Below, piece by piece: positions 36,270 through 44,771 of a DNA stretch of 64,000 nucleotides. This stretch comes from Nocardioides flavus (ex Wang et al. 2016) (GTDB lineage: Bacteria > Actinomycetota > Actinomycetes > Propionibacteriales > Nocardioidaceae). A program made the translations under genes and the position numbers. The notes beneath the pieces were generated by a model. It saw only the letters and a program-made list of their open reading frames with translations. It was not told where the DNA came from and searched no databases. How positions within the stretch are numbered: position 1 is the first letter of the stretch; each line of letters opens with the position of its first letter. The DNA is taken from positions 1 to 64,000 of the forward strand of contig NZ_BNAD01000016.1 in NCBI RefSeq assembly GCF_014653115.1. The letters are read 5' to 3'.

Positions 36270-36742
36270 GCGGACACGGAGCCCCCACCGCCCAGCCGTA
36301 CGACGCGAGCGGACTGAAGGTCGCCGTCGTCGCCGCGACCTGGCACACCCAGGTGATGGACGGCCTCGTCGCGGGCGCCGAGCGCGCCCTCGCCGCCTAT
36401 GGCATCAGCGAGCCGGAGGTCATCCGGGTCCCCGGGACCTTCGAGCTGCCCGTCGTCGCCGCTGCCCTCGCCCGGGCCGGGTACGACGCGGTCGTCGCGC
36501 TGGGCGTCGTGATCCGGGGCGGCACCCCGCACTTCGACTACGTCTGCTCCGCGGCGACCGACGGTCTCACGCAGGTCAGCGTCGAGCACGCCGTCCCGGT
36601 CGGCTTCGGCGTCCTGACCTGCGACACCGAGGAGCAGGCGCTCGACCGCGCCGGGCTCGAGGGGTCGGCCGAGGACAAGGGCTGGGAGGCGACGTCGGCC
36701 GCCCTCGACACCGCGCGGGTGATTCAGCGCATCCGCGGCTGA
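36266..36742 (+). CDS. ribH: 6,7-Dimethyl-8-ribityllumazine synthase
   Basis: A 158-residue enzyme joining the pyrimidine and butanone-phosphate intermediates. Family features are [18 protein letters not shown], the [11 protein letters not shown] loop, [14 protein letters not shown] and [12 protein letters not shown]. It forms icosahedral or pentameric shells in relatives. AGGAGGAG precedes the ATG at 36266. Last gene of the rib operon; the repeats of the next gene's promoter start 6 bp after the stop. Confidence 0.95.
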   Translation: MSGHGAPTAQPYDASGLKVAVVAATWHTQVMDGLVAGAERALAAYGISEPEVIRVPGTFELPVVAAALARAGYDAVVALGVVIRGGTPHFDYVCSAATDGLTQVSVEHAVPVGFGVLTCDTEEQALDRAGLEGSAEDKGWEATSAALDTARVIQRIRG

Positions 36743-36747
36743 CGACC

Positions 36748-36793
36748 GTCGTGACCGGGTCGTGAGTGGCTTGCGACTACCGGTGCCCACCGT
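36748..36793 (+). promoter_or_regulatory. Three 11-bp direct repeats (SARP-type) and -10 hexamer
   Basis: GTCGTGACCGG (36748-36758), GTCGTGAGTGG (36759-36769) and CTTGCGACTAC (36770-36780) are consecutive 11-mers. A CACCGT -10-like hexamer (36788-36793) follows after 7 nt and ends 6 nt before the ATG. Heptamers phased at 11 bp just upstream of -10 are the known geometry of SARP activator sites. Confidence 0.6.
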
Positions 36794-36799
36794 GGGCCC

Positions 36800-37537
36800 A
36801 TGACTCACTCACCCTCATCCCGTTCCATCCACCTGGCTCCGGTCGTCGGTGCCCTCGCGGCCCTCCTGGCACTGTCGGGGTGCGCCGGCGCCGCACCACG
36901 TGCGACACCCGGGCCCGCCTCGCCACCGGCCACTCCTTCCGCGTCACCGTCCGTGCTCGCGTCGCCGGCCGGCTCCTCGACCGACGTCGAGCCGCCCGTG
37001 GGCGCGGTCGAGGCCCGGCGGCTGTCGCCGCGGCGTGCAGCGGTGGGCGCGGCCAGGATCGCCGTGCCGCGGGGCTGGAAGGTGGACTGGGTCGGTGTGG
37101 GCTATCTCCACACTGGGCCTGGCCACTTCCGCTACAGCGGCGGTGCCTTCGCGGTCGTCGCCAGTGCCATGGCGTCCGGCGGCCTCGAGTCGGTCGGCGG
37201 TCGGGTCCTGGCGTGGCTGAGGGCCCAGCCCGACGTCACGGTCCGCGAGCTGCGACCCGTCGTCGTGCAGGGCCGGAGCCACCCGGCAGTGCTCGTGCAG
37301 GGCTCTGCCCAGGTCTGCGGCTCCCCGGTGGACTCGCCGGAGGCCGCGCACCACTCGTGCATCAACGCCCGCGGGAGCGTGCTCGCTCTCCTGCCCGTGA
37401 AGGCGAACGGGGCGAAGGAACGCACCCTCGTGGTCAGCGTGGGCGCGCGCCCGCTCGGTCGGCGGGCGGACGAGGCGACCGTGGCGGATCGGCGCGAGCG
37501 CCTTCAACGGCTGGTGGACCTGGTGACCGTGCCCTGA
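36800..37537 (+). CDS. Putative lipoprotein of unknown function
   Basis: A 245-residue exported protein. A type II signal ends in the lipobox LALSGC, placing the lipidated Cys near residue 28. A Pro/Ser/Ala/Thr-rich spacer of about 45 residues and a soluble domain follow, with Cys pairs near CGSPVD and HSCIN. No family recognised. Its promoter carries the three SARP-like repeats, and the gene for a large SARP-nSTAND regulator follows 48 bp downstream. It is therefore probably a target and perhaps a sensing partner of that regulator. Confidence 0.7.
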   Translation: MTHSPSSRSIHLAPVVGALAALLALSGCAGAAPRATPGPASPPATPSASPSVLASPAGSSTDVEPPVGAVEARRLSPRRAAVGAARIAVPRGWKVDWVGVGYLHTGPGHFRYSGGAFAVVASAMASGGLESVGGRVLAWLRAQPDVTVRELRPVVVQGRSHPAVLVQGSAQVCGSPVDSPEAAHHSCINARGSVLALLPVKANGAKERTLVVSVGARPLGRRADEATVADRRERLQRLVDLVTVP

Positions 37538-37573
37538 CGTCGGCAAACGCCCCGGAGACCCCCCATGCGTCCT

Positions 37574-37579
37574 TACCAT
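37574..37579 (+). promoter_or_regulatory. -10 hexamer TACCAT, leaderless promoter of the SARP regulator gene
   Basis: TACCAT ends 6 nt before the ATG at 37586. No 11-bp repeats precede this gene. Confidence 0.45.
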
Positions 37580-37585
37580 CTGCCC

Positions 37586-40500
37586 ATGCGGTTCAGCGTG
37601 CTCGGTCCCCTTGCGGTGCACGGCCCGCGCGGCTCCGTGGACGTGGTGGGCGCCAAGGAGCGCAACTTGCTGGCGCACCTCGTCGCGGCCGGTGGTCGCG
37701 TCGTGACCGTCGACGAGCTCGCGGCCTCGCTGTGGGCCGACCGCCCACCTCGCGCACCCGGCAAGGCCTTGCAGACCTACGTCCTGCGGCTGCGCAACGC
37801 GCTCGAGCCCGATCGTCGAGGCGTCCCGACGATCGTCGTGACCGAGGGGGCGGGCTACCGGCTGGCCGTGTCCGAGCACGAGGTCGACGCCGGGCGGTTC
37901 GCGCACCTGGCGGGGGTGGGGCGTGCCGCGCTGGACGCGGACCGTCCGGACGAGGCGGCCGAGGTCCTGCGCGAGGCACTCGACCTGTGGCGTGGACCGG
38001 CCTACGCGGGGTTCGAGGAGACCGGCTTCGGGCGGGCCGAGCGGCAGCGCCTCGACGAGATCCGGGTGAGCGCGCGCGAGGACCGGTGGGCTGCGGAGGT
38101 CGACCTGGGCCGGTCCGCCGCCGCGATCCCCGAGCTCGAGCAGCTCGTCTCCGAGCACCCCTGGCGCGAGCGTGCGTGGGGCGTGCTCGTGCTGGCGCTG
38201 TTCCGTGCGGGCCGCCAGGGCGAGGCCCTCGGTGCCGTGGAGCGCGCGCGGATCCGCCTCGCCGAGGACCTGGGCGTCGACCCGGGACCGGAGCTGCGCG
38301 ACCTCCACGCCCGGGTGCTCGCCCAGGACCCGATCCTGGTGCGTCTTCCCGACCCGGCGGCGCTGCGGACCGTCGGCGAAGCGGACGACACGCCGACACA
38401 CCACCGGTCGGCGACTCCCTCGCGGGCCGAGAGCCTGGCGGTGGTCCGCGAGGAGGTCGGGTCGGTGGCCGCCGCCGGAGATGCCCTGCGCGGCGGCCGG
38501 TCGGCACTGGTCGAGGGCATCGTGGCGTTGCAGACCGGAGCGGTGCCAGCGTCCATCCCGTCCGACGTGTGCCCCTGGCGCGGCCTGGAGACCTACGACG
38601 TCGAGGACCGCCCTTGGTTCGCCGGCCGCGAGCGCCTGGTCGCCGAGCTGCTCGCCTGCCTCTCCTCGGAGCGGTTGTTGGCCGTGGTCGGCGCGTCGGG
38701 CAGCGGCAAGTCGTCGCTCGTCCGCGCCGGAATGCTCGCTGCCCTCGCTGAGGACGCGCTGCCCGGCAGCGCCGCCTGGACCACGCTGGTGATGCGTCCC
38801 GGTGCCTCGCCCATGCGCGAGCTCGCCGCCGTCGCGCTCGGTGCGGCCCAGGCCGCACCGTCGCTGGGTGACCTGCTGCTGCGGCTCGCCGAGCAGGGCG
38901 GGCCCGATGACGTGCGGCGCACCGTGCTCGTGGTGGACCAGCTCGAAGAGGTGTGGACGGCGTGCGACGACGACCGTGAGCGTGAGTCGTTCCTCGACGC
39001 CCTCGCCGGCATCGCGCACGAGACCGACGCTCGGGTGGTGCTCGTCGTCCGTGGTGACTACTTTCCTCGCCTCGCCGACCACGCCGCGCTGGCGATGCTG
39101 GTCCGCGACGCCACCCTCCTGGTGGGGGCCCCCAGCCCGGCCGAGGTGCGACGCATGGTCGAGGTGCCCGCCCGGGCCGCCGGCCTGTCGCTCGACACCG
39201 GCCTGGCCGAGACCCTGACCGACGACGCGGGCCAGGAGCCCGGGCTGCTGCCGCTGCTGTCGACGTCCCTCCTCCAGATGTGGGAACGTCGCCGCGACCA
39301 TCGGCTCACCTACGCCGACTACGTGGCGATCGGGGGCCTGGCCGGCGCGGTCGCGCACCTCGCCGAGGACGCATACGGGACCCTCCCCGAGGACGACCGC
39401 GCCACCGCGCGGGTCGTCCTGCTGAGGCTGGCCGGTCGCAGCGGCACCGGGGAGGTCGTGCGCCGCCGGGTCCCGCTCGCCGAGCTCGAGGGTCTGCCGG
39501 GCAACACCGGCGACGTGGTGGCCGTGCTCGCCGGAGCGCGGCTGCTGACGCTTGCCGGGGACTTCGTCGAGGTCGCTCACGAGTCGCTGTTCCGTGAGTG
39601 GCCCCGCCTCGCGCGCTGGCTCGCCGACGACGTGAGCACCCGGACGATCCAGCAGCGCCTGGCCGTGGCGGCCGGACAGTGGGACGAGCAGGGCCGCGAC
39701 CCCGGACTCCTCTGGCGTGGTGCGGGCCTGCAGTCGGCGATCGACGTCACGGCGGCCTACCCCGACGAGACGACCGCGATCGAGCGCGAGTTCCTCGCCC
39801 GGGCGGAGGCGGCCGTGGACGAGGAGCGGCGTGCGGCTGAGCTGCGAGCCATGCAGCGCGAGCGCCAGAACAGGTCGCTGCGGCTGCTGCTGACGGTCGC
39901 GGTCGTGCTCCTCGTGACAGCAGTCGTCGCCGGTGTGCTCGCCGCCCTGTCCCGGGAAGAGGCTGCTCAGGCGCGCGACCGCCAGGCGGCGGCGGCCGTC
40001 GCCGCCGACGCGCGCCGGCTGGCCGCTGCCTCGCTCAACGAGGAACAGCTCGACCTCGCGTTGCTGCAGGCGGTCGAGGCGGTGCGCACCGAGCCCGGCC
40101 CCGAGACCCACGGGGCGTTGCTCAGCCTGCTGGCCCGCACTCCCGACCTGCTGCACCAAAGGCGCGCCGAGACGCCCTTCCTCCGCGCCGACGCCAGCCA
40201 CGACGGCAGGGTGGTCGCGGTCGCCGAGTACGACCCGCGCGTGATCGGGGTCGGCGGCGACACCGGAGAGGAGCTGTGGACGCGCGAGGTCCCGAATGCC
40301 GGGCACGTCCTCACCCTCCAGGGGAGCCGGCGCGGCTTCCTCGTCACGTATTGGGACGACGCGGGCGGGACCGGGGTCGAGCTGTGGGACGACCGGACCG
40401 GGCGCACCGAGTGGTCCCTCGCCCCGAGTGACGTCGATCGGGTCGTCGGGCCGGGGGAGCCAGACCTGCTGGAAGCCGTCTGGCTGGCCGACGACCGCGT

Positions 40501-42106
40501 GCTGGTGCTGACGCCCACCCACCTGGTCACGGTCTCGCCACGGGGACGGGTCCGACGGGTCCATGAGCTCGCGCCCGGGCCGTACCCCGGCCTGCTTCGC
40601 GCCTGGCCGGACGGGCGGGTCAGCTACGAGGCGCCGCTCGACGTCGGCCACGTGATCGACCTCGACCGACCCGGCCGGGTGCGCACCCTCGACTTCTCCG
40701 TACCCAGTGTCTCGCCCGACGGTGGGCTGGTCCTGACCGCCGACCGGTCCCAGCCCGACCGGGTTCGGCTGCGGCTGCGCGACTCCCGGACCTTCGAGCC
40801 CCGAGGAGAAGAGATCACGGTCACGTCCTTCGACGACGGAGTCGACTGGGCGCCGGACGGGCGTACGTTCGTCATCGGCGCCGGCGAGGCGGTGCAGGTG
40901 CGCGACCGCCGGGGACGCCTCCAGCGCGAGCTCACCGGGGCGCACAGCGGTGCGGTGATGGCGCCCGTCGTCGCCGGTGAGGACCGCCGGGTGCTCTGGT
41001 CGGCGGGCCGCGACGGACTGCTGTCGGCCTGGACGCTGCGCGACACCGGCGGGTTGCTGTCCTCCATCGACCTCGGCGCCAGCCCGTTCTCCGGGCAGGC
41101 CAGCCTCGACGGCTCGCGCGCAGTCGCCCTCGACTACGTCGAGGACGACCTCAACCAGGCGTACATCCTCGATCCGACGAGCGGTGCCGCGTCCGACCCG
41201 TTGCCCATGCCGGCGGAGTGCCAGTGCCAGCCCTGGGCCGTGGCGATGGCCGGCGACGGCAGCGTGGTCGTCGGCGCGCTCCACGAGGTCGAGTCCCGCC
41301 GGCTGGTCGAGGACCGCGGCCGCGTCGCGGTCTGGGACCCGGGCTCGGGCGAGCTCCTGCGGACGATCGCGACGCCGTGGGCACCGGTCGGTGTCGGTGT
41401 CACGCCGGACGGGTCCAGGGCGGTCGTGAACGGGTTGGGCGGCGTCGCCGTCGTGGACCTGCGCGCCGGCGCGATGCTCGACCGGCCGCTCGCGCTCGAG
41501 CCGTTGGACGGGCCCGAGGGCGTCACCCGCGTCAGCGCCGACGGTCGCACCGCTGCGGTGTCCCGCAACGGCGACCTCCTGCTCCTCGACGTGGGGACCG
41601 CCAACGAGCTGGTCTCACGCCCCCTGGCCAGCCGCTCGGCGACCGCGCAGCGGGCCACCGCCCTGGGCTGGGTGGCTGGCGACCTGGTCGTCGGCGGGCT
41701 CGACGGCCGCCTGCTGTTCCTCGACGGGGCAACGCTGGCGCCCGTGGCAGCCCCGCGCGAGGTCTCGGCCGGGTTCGTCATCGACGTGGTGGAGGTCGGA
41801 GAGGTCGCCGCGAGCCTGGGCACCGACGGCGACGTACGGCTGTGGGACCCCGGCACGTGGTCGCCGATCGGCCTGCCGGTCACCGAGGAGAACGTGCCCG
41901 GCTTCCTGTCGGGGTCCGACGGGGAGCTCCGGGCCTGGTTCGAGGGCGGCAGCCTGGGCACCGCCGGTCGGGCGCGGGACCTCGCGCTGGACCCCGACGG
42001 CTGGGTCGCGCGCGCGTGCGTCCGCGCGGGTCGTCAGCTCACCGCGGACGAGTGGGACGTCATCCACCCCGACCGCGAGTGGCGGGAGACGTGTCCGGGC
42101 GCGTGA
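37586..42106 (+). CDS. SARP-BTAD regulator fused to nSTAND NTPase, membrane helix and beta-propeller
   Basis: A 1506-residue multidomain protein. Residues 2-95 form an OmpR-type winged helix (RFSVLGPLAVHG, SLWADRPP, GAGYRLAV). Residues 98-250 form a BTAD helical-repeat domain ending in LGVDPGPELRDLH. A linker leads to an nSTAND NTPase: PWFAGRERLV, Walker A GASGSGKSS near 369 and Walker B VLVVDQLEEVW near 448. A single helix (LRLLLTVAVVLLVTAVVAGV, about 765-788) is followed by a region with repeated propeller-like blades such as AVWDPGSGELL and RLWDPGTW. I infer DNA binding by the cytoplasmic head and signal sensing by the propeller, if the helix spans the membrane. ATG 37586 is preferred to 37565 because of TACCAT. 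Confidence 0.85.
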   Translation: MRFSVLGPLAVHGPRGSVDVVGAKERNLLAHLVAAGGRVVTVDELAASLWADRPPRAPGKALQTYVLRLRNALEPDRRGVPTIVVTEGAGYRLAVSEHEVDAGRFAHLAGVGRAALDADRPDEAAEVLREALDLWRGPAYAGFEETGFGRAERQRLDEIRVSAREDRWAAEVDLGRSAAAIPELEQLVSEHPWRERAWGVLVLALFRAGRQGEALGAVERARIRLAEDLGVDPGPELRDLHARVLAQDPILVRLPDPAALRTVGEADDTPTHHRSATPSRAESLAVVREEVGSVAAAGDALRGGRSALVEGIVALQTGAVPASIPSDVCPWRGLETYDVEDRPWFAGRERLVAELLACLSSERLLAVVGASGSGKSSLVRAGMLAALAEDALPGSAAWTTLVMRPGASPMRELAAVALGAAQAAPSLGDLLLRLAEQGGPDDVRRTVLVVDQLEEVWTACDDDRERESFLDALAGIAHETDARVVLVVRGDYFPRLADHAALAMLVRDATLLVGAPSPAEVRRMVEVPARAAGLSLDTGLAETLTDDAGQEPGLLPLLSTSLLQMWERRRDHRLTYADYVAIGGLAGAVAHLAEDAYGTLPEDDRATARVVLLRLAGRSGTGEVVRRRVPLAELEGLPGNTGDVVAVLAGARLLTLAGDFVEVAHESLFREWPRLARWLADDVSTRTIQQRLAVAAGQWDEQGRDPGLLWRGAGLQSAIDVTAAYPDETTAIEREFLARAEAAVDEERRAAELRAMQRERQNRSLRLLLTVAVVLLVTAVVAGVLAALSREEAAQARDRQAAAAVAADARRLAAASLNEEQLDLALLQAVEAVRTEPGPETHGALLSLLARTPDLLHQRRAETPFLRADASHDGRVVAVAEYDPRVIGVGGDTGEELWTREVPNAGHVLTLQGSRRGFLVTYWDDAGGTGVELWDDRTGRTEWSLAPSDVDRVVGPGEPDLLEAVWLADDRVLVLTPTHLVTVSPRGRVRRVHELAPGPYPGLLRAWPDGRVSYEAPLDVGHVIDLDRPGRVRTLDFSVPSVSPDGGLVLTADRSQPDRVRLRLRDSRTFEPRGEEITVTSFDDGVDWAPDGRTFVIGAGEAVQVRDRRGRLQRELTGAHSGAVMAPVVAGEDRRVLWSAGRDGLLSAWTLRDTGGLLSSIDLGASPFSGQASLDGSRAVALDYVEDDLNQAYILDPTSGAASDPLPMPAECQCQPWAVAMAGDGSVVVGALHEVESRRLVEDRGRVAVWDPGSGELLRTIATPWAPVGVGVTPDGSRAVVNGLGGVAVVDLRAGAMLDRPLALEPLDGPEGVTRVSADGRTAAVSRNGDLLLLDVGTANELVSRPLASRSATAQRATALGWVAGDLVVGGLDGRLLFLDGATLAPVAAPREVSAGFVIDVVEVGEVAASLGTDGDVRLWDPGTWSPIGLPVTEENVPGFLSGSDGELRAWFEGGSLGTAGRARDLALDPDGWVARACVRAGRQLTADEWDVIHPDREWRETCPGA

Positions 42107-42123
42107 CCCGCCACCGGGCCGGG

Positions 42124-42178
42124 ACCGTGAGCGAGTCGTGACCGGCCCGCGACCGCGGTCGACTTCGCTGTGAGCGCC
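42124..42178 (+). promoter_or_regulatory. SARP-type 11-bp direct repeats upstream of the secreted-protein gene
   Basis: ACCGTGAGCGA (42124-42134), GTCGTGACCGG (42135-42145) and CCCGCGACCGC (42146-42156) are consecutive 11-mers. The middle one is identical to a repeat at 36748. Two weaker units continue the phase to 42178. No clear -10 hexamer is placed as well as at the first site. Confidence 0.55.
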
Positions 42179-42215
42179 GGGAGACACCCGGATCCTGACC
42201 GAAGGGAACCCTCCA

Positions 42216-42719
42216 GTGAAGCTCTCGCACACCATCGTCGCAGTGGCCGCCGTCGGCCTCTTCGCCACCACTGCCGCCGCACCTGCCCAGGCTCGGGAAT
42301 GGCTCCCGATCGAGGGGCACGACCAGCTCGTCCTGGCCACCTGCTCGGACGGCTCGCAGGTCCTCTCCGCGATGATCACCGACCTACGTCGCAACCGCTA
42401 CTCCATGGACTTCGTCGTCGACCGGGACGGGAACACGACCGGCGTGGTCCTCATGCTGAAGTACGCGGGTGGGGCCACGCACTCCACGACGGGTCAGACC
42501 ATCGAGGGCAGCGGAGTGGACCGGATCGTGGTCGACTTCGTCACCGGCGATCAGACGTCCGCGGGTGGCAGGTGGACGGTGAACCTCGCCGGCGAGGGGT
42601 GGGTGGTCAAGGAGGCGGGCCGGATCACGTACGACGGCGCGAGCGGCGAGGTCGACTTCTCCGGGATCGCCTCCGTGGACTGGGCCGCGCTCTGCCCCTT
42701 CTTCGGCGTGCCGGCCTGA
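42216..42719 (+). CDS. Small secreted protein of unknown function
   Basis: A 167-residue exported protein. The signal peptide is about 26 residues (HTIVAVAAVGLFATTAAAPAQA), with cleavage after AQA. The mature part begins REWLPIEGHDQLV and holds two cysteines (ATCSDGS and LCPFFG) that could pair. It is rich in beta-strand-like segments. No family recognised. GTG 42216 has GAAGGGA 8 nt upstream. Its upstream region carries the same phased repeats as the lipoprotein gene on the other side of the SARP regulator. Confidence 0.7.
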   Translation: MKLSHTIVAVAAVGLFATTAAAPAQAREWLPIEGHDQLVLATCSDGSQVLSAMITDLRRNRYSMDFVVDRDGNTTGVVLMLKYAGGATHSTTGQTIEGSGVDRIVVDFVTGDQTSAGGRWTVNLAGEGWVVKEAGRITYDGASGEVDFSGIASVDWAALCPFFGVPA

Positions 42720-42740
42720 CCGTCGGGAGGGGCGCGTCGG

Positions 42741-42995
42741 CTAGCTCGTACGGTCGCTCGCACCCTGCAGTCGGTCGATGTGCTCGGACGCCTCCGCCTT
42801 GGTCAGGTCGGCCGGCAGCTGCTCACCCGCCTCCCGGGCCAGCGTGTCGAGGTAGCTGCGCTGCGCGCCGGTCATCGGCTCGTCGCCGGTGACCCACTCC
42901 TCGGGGTCCTTGCGGGTGGTGTCGCCCTGGGAGCCGCCGAGGAACTCGCGGCCGGGCTCGTCGGGCGTGGTCGAAGGTGTGTTCGATTCGGTCAT
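42741..42995 (-). CDS. DUF3072 domain protein
   Basis: An 84-residue acidic protein. The C-terminal half matches DUF3072: [20 protein letters not shown] followed by [14 protein letters not shown]. The N-terminal half is Pro/Thr/Gly-rich and probably disordered. Function unknown. On the minus strand TACAGT ends 6 nt before the ATG. It is divergent from hisE. Confidence 0.8.
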   Translation of the reverse strand: MTESNTPSTTPDEPGREFLGGSQGDTTRKDPEEWVTGDEPMTGAQRSYLDTLAREAGEQLPADLTKAEASEHIDRLQGASDRTS

Positions 42996-43001
42996 GTCCC
43001 G

Positions 43002-43094
43002 ACTGTAGCCCGCGGTGCCGACACCGCCACCGCCCCGTCGGGTGGTCCGCCCTCGGGACCGGGTCGCGGACGGCCGTGCGCCAGCGCCTAGTCT
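43002..43094. promoter_or_regulatory. Divergent leaderless promoters of the DUF3072 gene and hisE
   Basis: Minus-strand TACAGT (43002-43007) ends 6 nt before the ATG at 42995. Plus-strand TAGTCT (43089-43094) ends 8 nt before the GTG at 43103. Confidence 0.45.
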
Positions 43095-43102
43095 TGTCCC
43101 TC

Positions 43103-43366
43103 GTGAAGACGTTCGAGGAGCTGTGGGCCGAGCTGTCCACCAAGGCCGAGGAGCGCCCCGAGGGCTCGGGCACCGTCGCCCAGCTCGACGCCGGCGTCCA
43201 TGCCATCGGCAAGAAGCTGCTGGAGGAGGCCGCCGAGTCCTGGATGGCCGCCGAGCACGAGGGCAAGGACGCGACGGCGCTGGAGATCAGCCAGCTGCTC
43301 TACCACGCGCAGGTCCTGATGCTCGCCTCCGGACTGACCCTCGACGACGTCTACGCCCACCTGTGA
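43103..43366 (+). CDS. hisE: Phosphoribosyl-ATP pyrophosphatase
   Basis: An 87-residue enzyme for the second step of histidine synthesis. It shows [21 protein letters not shown], a [18 protein letters not shown] helix with the metal-binding Glu/Asp set, and [13 protein letters not shown]. The size matches stand-alone HisE of actinobacteria. GTG 43103 begins the conserved sequence; the longer open frame upstream has no homologous residues. hisG follows 31 bp later, the usual hisE-hisG pairing. Confidence 0.93.
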   Translation: MKTFEELWAELSTKAEERPEGSGTVAQLDAGVHAIGKKLLEEAAESWMAAEHEGKDATALEISQLLYHAQVLMLASGLTLDDVYAHL

Positions 43367-43397
43367 GAGACAGCTGGGAGAACGGGATGGACCCCGC

Positions 43398-44243
43398 ATG
43401 ACCCTCCGCATCGCCGTCCCCAACAAGGGGGCGCTGTCCCAGGCCGCGACCGACATCCTGCGGGAGTCGGGCTACCGCCAGCGCAGCGACTCCAAGGAGC
43501 TCGCGCTCGTCGACACCGAGAACGACGTCGAGTTCTTCTACCTGCGCCCGCGCGACATCGCGCTCTACGTGGGCGAGGGCACGCTCGACGTCGGCATCAC
43601 CGGCCGCGACCTGCTCCTCGACTCCGGCGCCAAGGCCGACGAGGTGATGAACCTCGGCTTCGGCCGCTCGCGCTTCCACTTCGCCGGGCCAGCCGGCCGC
43701 TACTCCTCCCTCGAGGACCTCCGTGGCCTGCGGATCGCGACCTCGTACGTCGGGGTGGTGGAGGACTACCTGTTCCGCCACGGCATCGACGCGACCGTCA
43801 CGCGCCTCGACGGCGCGGTCGAGACCAGCATCCAGCTCGGCGTCGCCGACGTCATCGCCGACGTGGTCGAGACCGGCTCCACGCTGCGCGCCGCCGGCCT
43901 GGCGACGTTCGGCGAGGTCATCCTCGACTCCCAGGCCGTGCTCATCACCCGAGGCGGCGAGGTTCCGGACGACTTCGAGATCTTCCGCCGCCGGCTCGAG
44001 GGCGTGCTGGTCGCCCGCAGCTACGTGATGATGGACTACGACATCGAGGAGGCCCACCTCGACGCGGCCACGACCCTCGCCCCCGGGCGCGAGGGTCCGA
44101 CGATCTCGCCCCTCGGCAAGGCCGGGTGGGTGGCGGTGCGCGTCATGGTGCCCCGCGCCGGCTCGCAGCGGCTGATGGACGACCTCTACTCGATCGGTGC
44201 CCGCGCGATCCTCCTCACGGACATCCATGCCTGCCGCCTCTGA
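43398..44243 (+). CDS. hisG: ATP phosphoribosyltransferase (long form)
   Basis: A 281-residue enzyme for the committed step of histidine synthesis. The catalytic domains show RIAVPNKGALS, DVGITGRDLL and the PRPP site DVIADVVETGSTLRAAGL. The C-terminal regulatory domain of the long form is present (residues about 205-281, with APGREGPTISPL), so histidine feedback inhibition is expected. It overlaps the next gene by 17 bp. Confidence 0.95.
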   Translation: MTLRIAVPNKGALSQAATDILRESGYRQRSDSKELALVDTENDVEFFYLRPRDIALYVGEGTLDVGITGRDLLLDSGAKADEVMNLGFGRSRFHFAGPAGRYSSLEDLRGLRIATSYVGVVEDYLFRHGIDATVTRLDGAVETSIQLGVADVIADVVETGSTLRAAGLATFGEVILDSQAVLITRGGEVPDDFEIFRRRLEGVLVARSYVMMDYDIEEAHLDAATTLAPGREGPTISPLGKAGWVAVRVMVPRAGSQRLMDDLYSIGARAILLTDIHACRL

Positions 44244-44706
44244 CCCCGCGCGCGGGAACGAGGTCCCCACGCTGCCCCGCACGTGGCGGCCGATGGGCGT
44301 GCGGATCGCCGTGCTCGGCTTCGGCCTGATGCTGTTCGTCGTGTGCGCGGCGGCGTGGTTCGGCTTCGACGAGTCGGTCCGCGAGCGCTTCAACATCCTC
44401 CAGCGGATCACGCTCCTGGTGATGGGCGCGGGCTTCGCGGTGATCGGCTGGGCGCTCGGGCGCGCCCGGGTCACCGCCTCCGCCGACGGTCTCGTCGTGG
44501 TCAACGGCTTCCGGACCCGACACCTCGACTGGGAGCAGGTCCTCGGCATCCACCTGCCCGAGGGAGCCCCGTGGGCGACCCTCGACCTCGCCGACGGCAC
44601 GACGATCTCGGCGATGGCCCTGCAGGGCTCGGACGGCCGGGTCGCCCGCGACGGCGTACGCGAGCTGCGCGCCCTGATCGACCGCGGGTCCCCGCAGAAC
44701 ATCTGA
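44227..44706 (+). CDS. Bacterial PH domain membrane protein
   Basis: A 159-residue protein with two hydrophobic helices (about 20-40 and 56-75) followed by a small PH-like beta domain (ARVTASADGLVVVNGFRTRHLDWEQVLGIHL). This is the common actinobacterial bPH_6 type found after hisG. Function unknown. Its ATG lies 17 bp inside the end of hisG in another frame, suggesting tight co-translation. Confidence 0.8.
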   Translation: MPAASDPARGNEVPTLPRTWRPMGVRIAVLGFGLMLFVVCAAAWFGFDESVRERFNILQRITLLVMGAGFAVIGWALGRARVTASADGLVVVNGFRTRHLDWEQVLGIHLPEGAPWATLDLADGTTISAMALQGSDGRVARDGVRELRALIDRGSPQNI

Positions 44707-44771
44707 CAGCCGTCACCTGCGCGCCGGCCGGGCGTCGCCGTGAGGTCACCTGCGAGCGGTGGGCTCGGCGC

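Noticed and set aside
36944-41284. An open frame of 1446 codons antisense to the SARP-nSTAND gene
   Set aside because: Low-complexity His/Gly/Arg/Val-rich translation without motifs; a GC-driven shadow of the real gene.
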